A DNA stretch of 41,146 bases from Treponema sp. (GTDB lineage Bacteria > Spirochaetota > Spirochaetia > Treponematales > Treponemataceae). Shown here in pieces: positions 1-7,133 of the stretch. Each line of letters begins with the position of its first letter. The first letter of the stretch is position 1. The notes beneath the pieces are model-generated. The model was not told the origin of the DNA, did no database searches, and saw only the letters and a program-made list of their open reading frames with translations. Both the position numbers and the translations under genes were made by a program. The stretch spans positions 1 to 41,146 of the forward strand of contig JAKSLY010000024.1 in the NCBI GenBank assembly GCA_024400955.1, read 5' to 3'.

Positions 1-558
1 CCAGTTACTCTCCTCGACATCAACAACTCTGTTCCACAGGATATGTACGACGAAAGCATCAAGGGCAAGTTCTCTTACCCATATGTTCTCAACGACACAT
101 TCATGGCATTCCACTGCGGTAACACACCATTCTGCTGCATGAACAAGGCTTGCAACCCTGGCGTTAAGTTCCAGCTCATCCAGAACCGCCTCCTCGAAAA
201 CGGTGGTACACCAGACTTCACACGTGGTACTCTCGAAGGAGACATCATGCCAGGTCCAATCACATTCTTCAGATTGCAGACAACTCCAGATACTAAGCTC
301 CAGGCATACATTGCACAGGGTGAAATCCTCCCAGTTGCAACACGCTCATTCGGTGGTATCGGTGTATTCGCAATTCCAGAAATGGGAAGATTCTACCGCC
401 ACGTTCTCATCCAGAAGAACTACCCACACCACGGTGCAGTTGCTTTCGGACACTACGGAAAGGCATTGTTCACACTGTTCCAGTACCTCAAGATTGCTGA
501 TGTTGCATACAACCAGCCAAAGGGAACATTGTACCCAACAGAAAATCCGTTTAACTAA
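1..558 (+). CDS. fucI: L-fucose isomerase, C-terminal part (5' truncated by window)
   Basis: Cytoplasmic metal-dependent isomerase converting L-fucose to L-fuculose, first step of fucose catabolism. The frame is open from base 1 and gives about 185 C-terminal residues. The block around LEGDIMPGPITFFRLQ and the ending HHGAVAFGHYGKALF are typical of the FucI C-terminal domain. The N-terminal domains and most of the active site lie before the window, so metal ligands cannot be checked. The stop at 556-558 is followed at once by three hairpins, so the gene ends its transcription unit. Fucose is common in mucin and plant glycans, which fits a gut or oral spirochaete (inference). Arabinose isomerase-like relatives are the only serious alternative; the end motif favours FucI. 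Confidence 0.88.
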   Translation, partial: PVTLLDINNSVPQDMYDESIKGKFSYPYVLNDTFMAFHCGNTPFCCMNKACNPGVKFQLIQNRLLENGGTPDFTRGTLEGDIMPGPITFFRLQTTPDTKLQAYIAQGEILPVATRSFGGIGVFAIPEMGRFYRHVLIQKNYPHHGAVAFGHYGKALFTLFQYLKIADVAYNQPKGTLYPTENPFN

Positions 559-561
559 TGG

Positions 562-591
562 TTCAATTAATCCCAAGAGGGATTAATTGAA
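562..591 (+). terminator. Perfect 13-bp hairpin after fucI
   Basis: Arms 562-574 and 579-591 are exact reverse complements with a 4-nt AAGA loop, starting 3 nt after the fucI stop. It is AT-rich and lacks an immediate T run, so it may protect the mRNA 3' end rather than terminate. Confidence 0.6.
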
Positions 592-598
592 CTCGAGG

Positions 599-615
599 AA
601 AGCGCAAGGCGCTTT
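599..615 (+). other. Short GC hairpin between two larger hairpins
   Basis: Seven-base arms 599-605 (AAAGCGC) and 609-615 (GCGCTTT) with a 3-nt loop. It is the middle one of three consecutive stem-loops following fucI. Confidence 0.45.
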
Positions 616-617
616 CC

Positions 618-650
618 AATCCGCTTGCCTTGTGGCAGGCGGATTTTTTA
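618..650 (+). terminator. Intrinsic terminator of fucI
   Basis: Twelve-bp stem (618-629 with 634-645, one G-U pair), 4-nt loop, then a T-rich tail at 644-649. This is the likely transcription end; the xth promoter lies just downstream. Confidence 0.8.
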
Positions 651-665
651 TTTTTAAAGACTTTG

Positions 666-674
666 TGGTATAAT
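666..674 (+). promoter_or_regulatory. Extended -10 promoter of xth
   Basis: TGGTATAAT is a consensus extended -10 (TGn plus TATAAT at 669-674). Only 7 nt separate it from the xth ATG, which has no SD. Transcription would begin at or next to the start codon. No convincing -35 was seen, consistent with an extended -10 promoter. Confidence 0.65.
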
Positions 675-681
675 ACAACTT

Positions 682-1443
682 ATGAAAATCATCACATGGA
701 ACGTTAACGGCATTCGCGCCGTGGAAAAAAAGGATTTCTGCAGCTGGCTTGCAGGTTGCGGGGCAGACGTGGTTTGCATTCAGGAAACAAAGGCAAAACC
801 TGAACAGCTTAGCAAAAACCTTACGGCCCCGGAAGGATACAGGGCATATTGGGCAAGTGCAGTCAAGCCTGGCTACAGCGGAACCGCCATCTATTCAAGA
901 ACAGAACCGGATAAGGTTGAAACCATGGGAGACAGCCGCTTTGACGATGAAGGCCGCGTCCTCATGGCATACTTTGGAAAACTTGTTGTCATAAGCGCAT
1001 ATTTTCCAAACAGCCAGGACAAGGGAGCCCGCCTTGACTACAAGATTGCATTCTGCGATGCCATGCTGAACAAACTTGACGGCCTTGTTGCAGAAGGTTT
1101 CGACATCGTTCTCTGCGGCGACTACAACATTGCCCACAAGGCCATCGACCTTGCTAACCCAAAGACCAACGAAGGCAATGCAGGATACCTTCCGGAAGAA
1201 CGGGCCTGGATGGATAAATTCACCACAAGCGGCTACGTTGATACATTCCGCCACTTTTGCCAGGAACCAAAAATGTATTCCTGGTGGAGCTACCGCTTTC
1301 ATGCCCGCGAAAAGAACGTGGGATGGCGCATCGACTATGCCAATGTAAATGAACGCCTGCTGCCAAAGGTTCAATCCTGCACAATCAACAGCGACGTAAT
1401 GGGAAGCGATCACTGCCCCGTAACCCTCTTATTGACATTATGA
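682..1443 (+). CDS. xth: Exodeoxyribonuclease III (AP endonuclease, EEP family)
   Basis: Repairs abasic DNA in the cytoplasm by cutting 5' of AP sites and has 3'-5' exonuclease activity. The 253 residues carry the ExoIII motifs in order: WNVNGIRA near the N-terminus, IQETKA with the metal-binding Glu (about residue 36), GDYNIAH (catalytic Asp/Asn), and the C-terminal WRIDY and GSDHCP with the catalytic His. Length is normal for the family. The ATG at 682 starts directly with the conserved MKIITWNVNG; there is no SD, and a TATAAT ends 7 nt upstream, so the message looks leaderless. It is a lone gene between the fucI terminator and the fadL promoter, which overlaps its 3' end. Confidence 0.95.
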   Translation: MKIITWNVNGIRAVEKKDFCSWLAGCGADVVCIQETKAKPEQLSKNLTAPEGYRAYWASAVKPGYSGTAIYSRTEPDKVETMGDSRFDDEGRVLMAYFGKLVVISAYFPNSQDKGARLDYKIAFCDAMLNKLDGLVAEGFDIVLCGDYNIAHKAIDLANPKTNEGNAGYLPEERAWMDKFTTSGYVDTFRHFCQEPKMYSWWSYRFHAREKNVGWRIDYANVNERLLPKVQSCTINSDVMGSDHCPVTLLLTL

Positions 1444-1459
1444 CAAAAATCACAATAAT
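1432..1459 (+). promoter_or_regulatory. Promoter of the FadL-like gene
   Basis: TTGACA at 1432-1437 and AATAAT at 1454-1459, 16-bp spacer. The -35 lies inside the last codons of xth. It precedes an SD (AGAGAGG) upstream of the 1481 ATG. Confidence 0.6.
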
Positions 1460-1480
1460 GTCACACAAAGAGAGGACATT

Positions 1481-2866
1481 ATGAAGAAATTATTTTCAGC
1501 TGCACTTGCCTTGGTAATTGCAGCATCAATCGCACCGTCATCTTTTGCAGGTGGCGTAGACAACAAGACAAACCTGAATGCAGGCTATGAAAGAAACCCA
1601 AGCCGCAACACTGAATGCAAGCGCCCGGAAGCAGTCTTCTACAACATAGGCGGACTTTCATTCATGGATGACGGCCTCTATGCAGAAGTCGGCGACCAGC
1701 TTGTCTTCAAGAAGTATACAAACAAGCTGGACAATCCCCTCATGGAACCCTTTGGTATCAACGGCAGCTATGACGACAACCGCCTTGTATACCTCTACCC
1801 AAATGCAGAGCTCGTCTGGAAGAAAGGCAACACTGCCCTCTTCTTTGGCTTCGGTGTTTTTGGCGGCGGCGGAAACCTTGACTACAAGAACGGAACCGCA
1901 ATGACAGCCCTCGCATTCCTTGACCAGGCAAACACCTACAAGTCAAAGGCTGTGGAAGCACAGGCAGCAGCCCTTAAATACAAGGCAGCAGGCGATGCAA
2001 CCAATGCGGCAAAATACGCTGCAGCAGCAAAGCAGGCAGGAGATGCAGCCCAGGTATTGAGCACCATCTCCCACGACCACGAGCTGTCCGTATATTCAGT
2101 TCAGCTTGGTGAAATCGTTGGAATCTCAACCCAGGTTACAGACTGGATGTCGGTTGCAGTTGCCGGCCGTTTCATGCATGGAACCCAGTCCATTTCCCTG
2201 GACTCACCGCTTCTTCCAATGATCGGCAACGATGGAGATGAAATCGGATACAAGGCAGACGGCTTCAGCATCGGAGGCCTCTTTGGATTCCACTTTAAGC
2301 CTGTTGACGGCCTCGACCTTGCAGTTCAGTACCAGTCCATCACAAGACTCAACTACAGGTACCATTCCTACACAGGAACCGATTCCGTAATCAGCGGAAT
2401 CATCACCAACAAGAAGTCAAACTTTGCCAACGACCTTCCTGCAGTAATAAACCTTGGAGCAGGCTATCAGGTTCTGGAACCGCTTTACGTAAGCACAAGC
2501 TTCAACTACTACTTCAATAAATTTGCAACCATCGAAAATCCGGTTTCAGGAGCCGAATACGACTACAAGGATTCATGGGAAATCACCCTCGGTGCCGACT
2601 GGCAGTTTACTGACTCATTCCTTGCATCCACAGGAATTTCATACGGCCACAACGGAACTTCAAAATCTGAAAACAACATCTTCAGTCCGGTTCTCGACAG
2701 CTTCGTCATTGGTGCAGGTGTTGAATACAAGTTCACAAAATATGTAACGGGAACAGGATCACTCATGTACTGCAAGTACTTTGACGAAAAGTTCTCTGAC
2801 TTTGACATGACCCTTTCAAAGAATGTCACAATGCTGGCATTTGGAGTAACAGTAAAGCCATTCTAA
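1481..2866 (+). CDS. OmpP1/FadL-family outer-membrane protein
   Basis: A 461-residue predicted beta-barrel that would move hydrophobic compounds such as fatty acids across the outer membrane. Residues 1-24 form a signal peptide ending SSFA before GGVDNKTN; the mature N-terminus (GGVDNKTNLNAGYERNPSRN) matches the FadL hatch region, and the chain ends in Phe as outer-membrane barrel proteins usually do. Alternating aromatic/polar strands fill the C-terminal half. Residues about 147-190 are an Ala/Lys/Gln-rich, probably helical insert unlike the rest. The ATG follows AGAGAGG at good spacing. It stands alone: own promoter and a terminator after the stop. Substrate is not determined by the sequence. 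Confidence 0.82.
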   Translation: MKKLFSAALALVIAASIAPSSFAGGVDNKTNLNAGYERNPSRNTECKRPEAVFYNIGGLSFMDDGLYAEVGDQLVFKKYTNKLDNPLMEPFGINGSYDDNRLVYLYPNAELVWKKGNTALFFGFGVFGGGGNLDYKNGTAMTALAFLDQANTYKSKAVEAQAAALKYKAAGDATNAAKYAAAAKQAGDAAQVLSTISHDHELSVYSVQLGEIVGISTQVTDWMSVAVAGRFMHGTQSISLDSPLLPMIGNDGDEIGYKADGFSIGGLFGFHFKPVDGLDLAVQYQSITRLNYRYHSYTGTDSVISGIITNKKSNFANDLPAVINLGAGYQVLEPLYVSTSFNYYFNKFATIENPVSGAEYDYKDSWEITLGADWQFTDSFLASTGISYGHNGTSKSENNIFSPVLDSFVIGAGVEYKFTKYVTGTGSLMYCKYFDEKFSDFDMTLSKNVTMLAFGVTVKPF

Positions 2867-2890
2867 TAGGGAACGGCAGCATAAAAATGC

Positions 2891-2932
2891 AAAAGGGTGC
2901 ATCGGTCTTAATCCGGCGCACCCTTATTTTTA
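2891..2932. terminator. Bidirectional terminator between fadL-like gene and rlmB
   Basis: GC-rich 8-bp stem 2893-2900 / 2918-2925 with a long loop, followed on + by TTATTTTTATTT and on - by TTTTGCATTTTT. It sits between two convergent genes and can serve both. Confidence 0.75.
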
Positions 2933-2950
2933 TTTGCAAAAGTAATGGCA

Positions 2951-3718
2951 CTACAGCTTCTGCCTGTAGCGTTCGTAAAGAAGAACACCGGCTGCAACAG
3001 AAACATTAAGGCTGTCTATTTTTCCGCATGTAGGAATCGAAACGACGGTATCGCACTGTTCCTCAAGAAGACGGCTTATGCCAGTTCCTTCGCTACCCAT
3101 GACGATGCATGACTTCTTGTCAAAGGAAAGCTTCTGCAATGTCTCCCCGCCGGCATCGGCACCGTAAACCCAGAAACCGCACTGCTTGAGCATCTGCACG
3201 GAGCGCACAAGGTTTGAAACGCGGGCCACGTTGACCCAAGCGGAAGAACCTGCACTCGTACGGGCAATGATTTCATTGTCGCGGATGTCGCTGGCACTCC
3301 TGTGATCCGGTATGACCACAAGATCTGCACCAAACTGGTCGCAGGAACGGATGATGGCACCAACGTTATGGGGATCGGTAACGCTATCGAGGACAACCAC
3401 CGTCGCATTTTCCGGACATACATTAAGCCACTCTTCAAGGCTCACAAGATTGCGGGCATTCTCCTTTTCACCATCGCTAACAAGAATGATGCCACGATGA
3501 TCGCGGGACTGCTCTGGAAGTTTTGCAGCCATGCGGTCCAGTTCCCTTTCATCGCAGGTGGAAACTTCAATTCCCTTTTCCTTGGCCTGGGCAATGATCT
3601 TCTTTATTCTTGGTCCCGGCTTTGAATAATAGACATGCAGCTTTACGGAACCGTCTCCCGAATAGCTGCGCACCTTTTCTTCAACACCATGGAACCCTGT
3701 GTATAAATTCTGTGCCAT
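2951..3718 (-). CDS. rlmB: 23S rRNA 2'-O-methyltransferase RlmB (TrmH/SpoU family)
   Basis: SAM-dependent ribose methyltransferase; RlmB methylates a conserved G in 23S rRNA. The 255 residues show an N-terminal substrate-binding domain, then the SpoU catalytic domain with motif 1 (DSVTDPHNVGAIIRS), motif 2 (IVMGSEGTGISRL) and motif 3 (IPTCGKIDSLNVSVAAGV), which build the knotted SAM site. I chose the ATG at 3718 (MAQNLYTGFHG) because GGGA sits about 6 nt upstream and the protein then starts as in the family. The ATG at 3730 lies next to a terminator-like T run and has no SD. Another TrmH-family specificity (tRNA) is possible. Confidence 0.87.
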   Translation of the reverse strand: MAQNLYTGFHGVEEKVRSYSGDGSVKLHVYYSKPGPRIKKIIAQAKEKGIEVSTCDERELDRMAAKLPEQSRDHRGIILVSDGEKENARNLVSLEEWLNVCPENATVVVLDSVTDPHNVGAIIRSCDQFGADLVVIPDHRSASDIRDNEIIARTSAGSSAWVNVARVSNLVRSVQMLKQCGFWVYGADAGGETLQKLSFDKKSCIVMGSEGTGISRLLEEQCDTVVSIPTCGKIDSLNVSVAAGVLLYERYRQKL

Positions 3719-3732
3719 AAGTTTTCCCATAT

Positions 3733-3781
3733 AAAAAAAAGTGCACCGCCAGAAAACTGCTCAAAGCTCCGGGGTACACTT
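3733..3781 (-). terminator. Intrinsic terminator just upstream of rlmB
   Basis: Nine-bp stem (3739-3747 with 3773-3781, one G-U) followed on the minus strand by eight T (3733-3740), ending 15 nt before the rlmB ATG. It would stop leftward transcription from the SEC-C gene, or attenuate rlmB if the rlmB promoter lies further upstream. Confidence 0.7.
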
Positions 3782-3874
3782 CAAACAAAAGCCGCAATTC
3801 TGCAAGTTCAACAAAACTCGAAGACGCAACTAATTTTTCAGTCTCTCACCATTTGCAAACAAAACCGCATGCCA

Positions 3875-3897
3875 CGAGTTTCGCTATGCGAAACTCG
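3875..3897. repeat. Perfect 10-bp palindromic hairpin
   Basis: Arms 3875-3884 and 3888-3897 are exact complements (CGAGTTTCGC / GCGAAACTCG) with a 3-nt loop and no T run. The arm sequence AAACTCGAAG recurs at about 3815. REP-like intergenic palindrome is a possible reading. Confidence 0.5.
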
Positions 3898-3933
3898 AAG
3901 GCAGGGCTGCTTTTTTAAGATCCCAATCCACGA

Positions 3934-3950
3934 CTTTTGCAAAGCAAAAG
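3934..3950. repeat. Short palindrome CTTTTGC-AAA-GCAAAAG
   Basis: Seven-bp arms with a 3-nt loop. The layout (T-run-CGC / GCG-A-run) parallels the palindrome at 3875-3897. Confidence 0.4.
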
Positions 3951-3955
3951 CCGCT

Positions 3956-3996
3956 GGAAAGAATTAGAATTAATTTTATTAATTCTAATTCTTTCC
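3956..3996 (-). terminator. Perfect 19-bp hairpin overlapping the SEC-C stop codon
   Basis: Arms 3956-3974 and 3978-3996 are exact complements over 19 bp with a TTT loop. It includes the last codons and TAG stop of the gene ending at 3985. No T run follows on the minus strand, so it may be an mRNA 3'-end stabiliser; the true terminator is probably 3733-3781. Confidence 0.6.
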
Positions 3997-4488
3997 ACAA
4001 CACTGCTTGTATTTCTTTCCGCTTCCACAAGGACATGGCTCGTTGCGGCCAACCTTCTTGCCTTCACGAACTACAGTTGTAGGACGCATAAGGCCTTCGC
4101 TGTAAAGCCATTCACCATTAACCTTCTTGAAACCGCCGATTTCGTGATGAACGTCGCGCATTCCACCTGAAGTGTAAGTTGCCTCAAATTCAACAAGACC
4201 TTCTTCGTCAGCTTCAGTACCCTTTTCTGTGCGGATGATCTTAAGGCCATGCCAGGTGCTGTTACGGCTCCAGTCTTCTGTTGCCTTGCGGTCGATTTCT
4301 GCAATCTTCTCGCCCTTTTCACAGCTGTCGATGATAAAGTCGATTTCATGCTTTACGTAAGATGTGTAGCGGGCCCTCATCAATGCTTCTGCTGTAGCTG
4401 CCTTTGATGTTCCCTTAATGATTGGTTCGCAGCAGTCTGAATAGTTTTTTCCACTGCCGCACGGACATAAATCTTTATTTTCACTCAT
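3985..4488 (-). CDS. YchJ-family protein with two SEC-C zinc motifs
   Basis: 167-residue protein of the YchJ/UPF0225 type; function not established, SEC-C motifs bind zinc and occur at the SecA C-terminus. The first motif near residue 8 reads [14 protein letters not shown], the last at the C-terminus reads [15 protein letters not shown]. Between them is an NTF2-like segment (about residues 30-135) with RARYTSYV and the conserved WHGLKI. I start at the ATG at 4488 ([13 protein letters not shown]): the longer frame to 4566 adds residues without family character and runs through a good promoter. The ATG lacks an SD and lies 9 nt from the -10 box, suggesting a leaderless mRNA. Confidence 0.85.
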   Translation of the reverse strand: MSENKDLCPCGSGKNYSDCCEPIIKGTSKAATAEALMRARYTSYVKHEIDFIIDSCEKGEKIAEIDRKATEDWSRNSTWHGLKIIRTEKGTEADEEGLVEFEATYTSGGMRDVHHEIGGFKKVNGEWLYSEGLMRPTTVVREGKKVGRNEPCPCGSGKKYKQCCGKN

Positions 4489-4497
4489 AATGGTACA

Positions 4498-4526
4498 AGT
4501 ATAGCGGTATTGCAAAAAAATGTGAA
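4498..4526 (-). promoter_or_regulatory. Promoter of the SEC-C gene
   Basis: On the minus strand TTCACA (4521-4526), a 17-bp spacer and TATACT (4498-4503). The -10 ends 9 nt before the ATG, leaving almost no leader. Confidence 0.65.
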
Positions 4527-4592
4527 TCTCCCCTTTACGGAACTTTATGGGAATGCAAAAACCCACGACTGCTAGCTGCCAAAAGAAAAAAA

Positions 4593-4608
4593 ATTAGCCA
4601 GTTCTAAC
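4593..4608. promoter_or_regulatory. Operator copy 1, ATTAG-N6-CTAAC
   Basis: ATTAGCCAGTTCTAAC, a 5-6-5 inverted repeat just upstream of the -35 of the 69-aa gene. It shares TTAG-N6-CTAA with 4644-4659, 8509-8524 and 8584-8599. The form resembles operators of DtxR/IdeR-type metal regulators; the regulator is not in the window. Confidence 0.6.
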
Positions 4609-4617
4609 ATTTGTTAG
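4604..4617. promoter_or_regulatory. Perfect palindrome CTAACA-TT-TGTTAG over the -35
   Basis: Six-bp arms 4604-4609 and 4612-4617. It shares the CTAA/TTAG half sites but with inverted order and overlaps operator copy 1 and the -35 hexamer, so a bound protein would occlude RNA polymerase. Confidence 0.5.
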
Positions 4618-4640
4618 TGACAATTAACTACTTATATGAT
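4611..4640 (+). promoter_or_regulatory. Promoter of the ferrosome-like cluster
   Basis: TTGTTA at 4611-4616, 18-bp spacer, TATGAT at 4635-4640. Operator copies lie immediately upstream (4593-4608) and over the predicted start site (4644-4659). Confidence 0.6.
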
Positions 4641-4643
4641 ATA

Positions 4644-4659
4644 GTTAGACTATCCTAAC
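4644..4659. promoter_or_regulatory. Operator copy 2, GTTAG-N6-CTAAC
   Basis: GTTAGACTATCCTAAC, a 5-6-5 inverted repeat 3 nt after the -10 box, covering +1. Its centre is 51 bp from copy 1, close to five helical turns. On the other strand it reads GTTAGGATAGTCTAAC, close to DtxR-type sites. Confidence 0.65.
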
Positions 4660-4681
4660 ATTTATTTACGGAGGCTAACCT

Positions 4682-4891
4682 ATGACTAAATGGGGTGCAT
4701 TTGCAATTGGAGCAGTGGCAGGTATTGCCGCAATCCAGCTTGTAAAAACTCCAGGCTTCAAGAAAGCCTGTGCATCTGTTGTAGGCAAAGGATTGCAGTT
4801 GAAAGATGATGCTGCAGCCTTTGCTGAATCAATAAAAGAAGATGCCCAGGACATTATCGCTGAAGCAAAGTTTAACAAGCAAAATGCATGA
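4682..4891 (+). CDS. Small membrane protein, FezA/DUF6110-like, first gene of ferrosome-like cluster
   Basis: 69 residues. Residues about 4-22 (WGAFAIGAVAGIAAIQLV) form a Gly/Ala-rich transmembrane helix with a GxxxG-like pattern; the rest is a charged, probably amphipathic helix ending IKEDAQDIIAEAKFNKQ. Small proteins of this shape precede P1B-ATPase genes in fez-type clusters and in many Firmicutes (DUF6110-like); identity here is by position and architecture, not motif. ATG at 4682 follows a strong GGAGG at 7-nt spacing. Expression should be controlled by the flanking TTAG-N6-CTAA sites. Followed by strong hairpins before the ATPase gene, which may make this the most expressed gene of the cluster. 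Confidence 0.7.
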   Translation: MTKWGAFAIGAVAGIAAIQLVKTPGFKKACASVVGKGLQLKDDAAAFAESIKEDAQDIIAEAKFNKQNA

Positions 4892-4952
4892 TACATCGAG
4901 AAAGATTATGTTCCGCAATATGGAAGTTCCTCGATGTATTTAGGGTTTTTTA
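4891..4952 (+). terminator. Hairpin plus T run after the 69-aa gene (possible attenuator)
   Basis: Ten-bp stem 4891-4900 / 4930-4939 overlapping the stop codon, with a 29-nt loop, followed by TAGGGTTTTTTAAT. A second small stem AGGGTTT/AAACCCT (4942-4948 / 4955-4961) uses the same T run. Could partly terminate before the ATPase gene. Confidence 0.5.
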
Positions 4953-4962
4953 ATAAACCCTG

Positions 4963-5000
4963 AAAGGCAGCGGATAAATTTTGTTTTATCTGCTGCCTTT
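4963..5000 (+). other. Strong intercistronic hairpin before fezB
   Basis: Sixteen-bp stem 4963-4978 / 4985-5000 (one G-U) with a 6-nt loop, no T run after it. It ends 10 nt before the GAGG SD of fezB. Position suggests mRNA processing or stability control setting the ratio of small protein to ATPase. Confidence 0.55.
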
Positions 5001-5024
5001 CCATTCTATGAGGTTATTTTATTT

Positions 5025-7133
5025 ATGAACATTCAAATCCACCATTACCTCCCGGGTAGAATCAGGCTCCACTACGACAGGTTCCAATACACATCAAGGC
5101 AGGCAATTCTTGCAACTACACTCATTGCAGTCCAGGAAGGAATATTTGACATTGATGTAAATCCAAGTGTAGGATCATTTTTAATTCATTTTGACGAAAG
5201 CATCCTCACAAAAGATGAATTGTTAAACCTTTTCCAGGCACTGTCCGGAAAATATCTTGAAGACAGGGCTTTGCTTGAGAAAGTAAAAGATGTTCCTGAG
5301 GCCAGCAGCATCTTTGGCCTTATTACGGAAACACTTGCTGTCCATTATCTGAAGAAATGGCTTCTTCCCCTTCCAGTAAAAAACTTTCTATTAATAGCGC
5401 ATGTCCTGCCAAGAATCCTCAAGGCATTGTATTCATGCCTGTCGGAAGGTTTATTCAACACAGACCTGCTTGATGCAGCAGCCCTTACGGTTTCCATTTT
5501 AACAGGAGACCATCAGACTGCATCCAACATAAACATGCTGCTGGGAATGGGAGAGGACATAGAGGAAATTACAAAGAAAAGATCCTATGACAACCTTGCA
5601 CAACAACTTCTGACTATGGATGACAAGATTCAGAAGGTTGAAGGAAACACGGAAGAAACTGTATCCATTTCATCAGTCGCAAAAAACGATCTGGTTGTAT
5701 TCAGGGCAGGAAACCAGATTCTGGTAGATGGAATCGTTCATCATGGAGAAGGAATGGTCAACCAGGCAAGCATCACAGGCGAATCACTTCCTGTTGAAAA
5801 AAAGGAGGGTGCACCTGTATTTGCCGGAACCATCGTTGAAGAAGGAGAGATATTTGTTACTGTATCATCCACGGGAAACGACACAAAAGTGAATAACATC
5901 ATCCGAATGATCGATAATTCACAAAACCTTAAGGCCGTAGCCCAAAAACGGTCTGAAAATTTTGCACGGAAAATCGTTCCGTTCAATTTTCTCTTGACCG
6001 CAGCCACTTGGTTCATTACGAGAGACATAAAAAAAACAGTCTCTACACTCATGGTTGATTATTCCTGCGCATTAAAACTTTCGGCTCCCATATCCGTACT
6101 TTCCGCCATGCAGGAAGCAGCTGTATCAGGAATCAGCGTCAAGGGAGGAAAATACCTTGAGGCAGTTGCAGAAGCTGACACAGTTATTTTTGACAAGACA
6201 GGAACCTTGACTTTTGCAACACCAACAGTCAATGCAATATATACCTTTGAAGGGTATTCAGAAGAAAAAATCCTTGCTCTGGCGGCATGTCTTGAAGAAC
6301 ACTATCCGCACCCTCTTGGCCGTGCTGTCGTCAATGCCGCAAAACAAAAATGCCTCAATCACCCGGAACTGCATACAAAAGTCGATTACATCGTGGCCCA
6401 CGGAATTGCATCAACTCTAAGCGGTAAGAAAACCTGCATAGGAAGTTCCCATTTCATTTTTGATGATGAAGGAATTCCATTTACAGATGAAGCCAAGAAA
6501 ATACAAAGAAGTGAATCAGAAATAGGAAATTCCCTCCTGTACCTTTCCTATGATGGAAAGCTGATTGGAATCATTGGAATCGGAGACCCGGTAAGAGGTG
6601 ATGCCAAGGTTGCCGTCGAAAGCCTAAGGCATCTTGGAATTTCACAAACCATAATGATTACCGGTGATACTGAAGGTGCTGCAAAAAAAATTTCAGCACA
6701 GGCTGGAATTGACAAATATCATGCCCAGGCTCTGCCGGAAGACAAGGTTCATTTTGTAGAAGATGAAAAAAGAAAAGGACACAAAGTGATAATGATTGGC
6801 GATGGAATCAATGATGCTCCTGCACTTTCTGCTGCAGACATCGGCATTTCAATTGACGGGGCATCACCAATTGCAGGAGACAGTGCAGACATCAATCTTA
6901 CTAGTGACGGACTGCAAAGTCTTGTAACCGTCAGAAAACTTGGGCAAGGTTTATTGAAGAGAATGTATTTCAATGAGCGTGCAATCATTGGAGTGAATTC
7001 ATTCCTGCTTACAGGTGGCGTCCTGGGATTTGTTTCACCAAATCTTGCAGCCCTTTTGCACAATGCAACAACAATAGGAATCTCTGTTTCCTCAATGAGA
7101 CCGATATTACCAAAAGGAGACGATAAAAAATGA
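5025..7133 (+). CDS. fezB: P1B-type metal-transporting ATPase with SCA motif (FezB-like)
   Basis: 702 residues. An N-terminal HMA2-like domain (1-80) opens with HHYLPGRIRLHY and lacks the CxxC of copper pumps. P-type motifs follow: TGES at 251-254 (actuator), SCA at 347-349 in the metal-site helix (YSCALKLSAP), phosphorylated Asp390 in DKTGT, HP at 429-430, and GDGIND starting at 592. The C-terminal pair of helices ends near residue 690. SCA in that helix is, to my knowledge, the P1B-6 signature; FezB, the ATPase that builds iron-storing ferrosomes in Desulfovibrio, Shewanella and Clostridioides, is of that class. The neighbouring small genes and shared iron-type operators support this. SD GAGG is 11 nt upstream of the ATG. 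A plain metal exporter remains possible. Confidence 0.8.
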   Translation: MNIQIHHYLPGRIRLHYDRFQYTSRQAILATTLIAVQEGIFDIDVNPSVGSFLIHFDESILTKDELLNLFQALSGKYLEDRALLEKVKDVPEASSIFGLITETLAVHYLKKWLLPLPVKNFLLIAHVLPRILKALYSCLSEGLFNTDLLDAAALTVSILTGDHQTASNINMLLGMGEDIEEITKKRSYDNLAQQLLTMDDKIQKVEGNTEETVSISSVAKNDLVVFRAGNQILVDGIVHHGEGMVNQASITGESLPVEKKEGAPVFAGTIVEEGEIFVTVSSTGNDTKVNNIIRMIDNSQNLKAVAQKRSENFARKIVPFNFLLTAATWFITRDIKKTVSTLMVDYSCALKLSAPISVLSAMQEAAVSGISVKGGKYLEAVAEADTVIFDKTGTLTFATPTVNAIYTFEGYSEEKILALAACLEEHYPHPLGRAVVNAAKQKCLNHPELHTKVDYIVAHGIASTLSGKKTCIGSSHFIFDDEGIPFTDEAKKIQRSESEIGNSLLYLSYDGKLIGIIGIGDPVRGDAKVAVESLRHLGISQTIMITGDTEGAAKKISAQAGIDKYHAQALPEDKVHFVEDEKRKGHKVIMIGDGINDAPALSAADIGISIDGASPIAGDSADINLTSDGLQSLVTVRKLGQGLLKRMYFNERAIIGVNSFLLTGGVLGFVSPNLAALLHNATTIGISVSSMRPILPKGDDKK

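Noticed and set aside
4489..4566. N-terminal extension of the SEC-C protein to 4566
   Set aside because: The extra 26 residues lack family character and cross a TTCACA-17-TATACT promoter.
5008..5028. Six-codon ORF (ATG at 5008) whose TGA overlaps the ATPase ATG, a possible leader peptide
   Set aside because: It has no SD and no notable codons; the ATGA overlap is likely chance.
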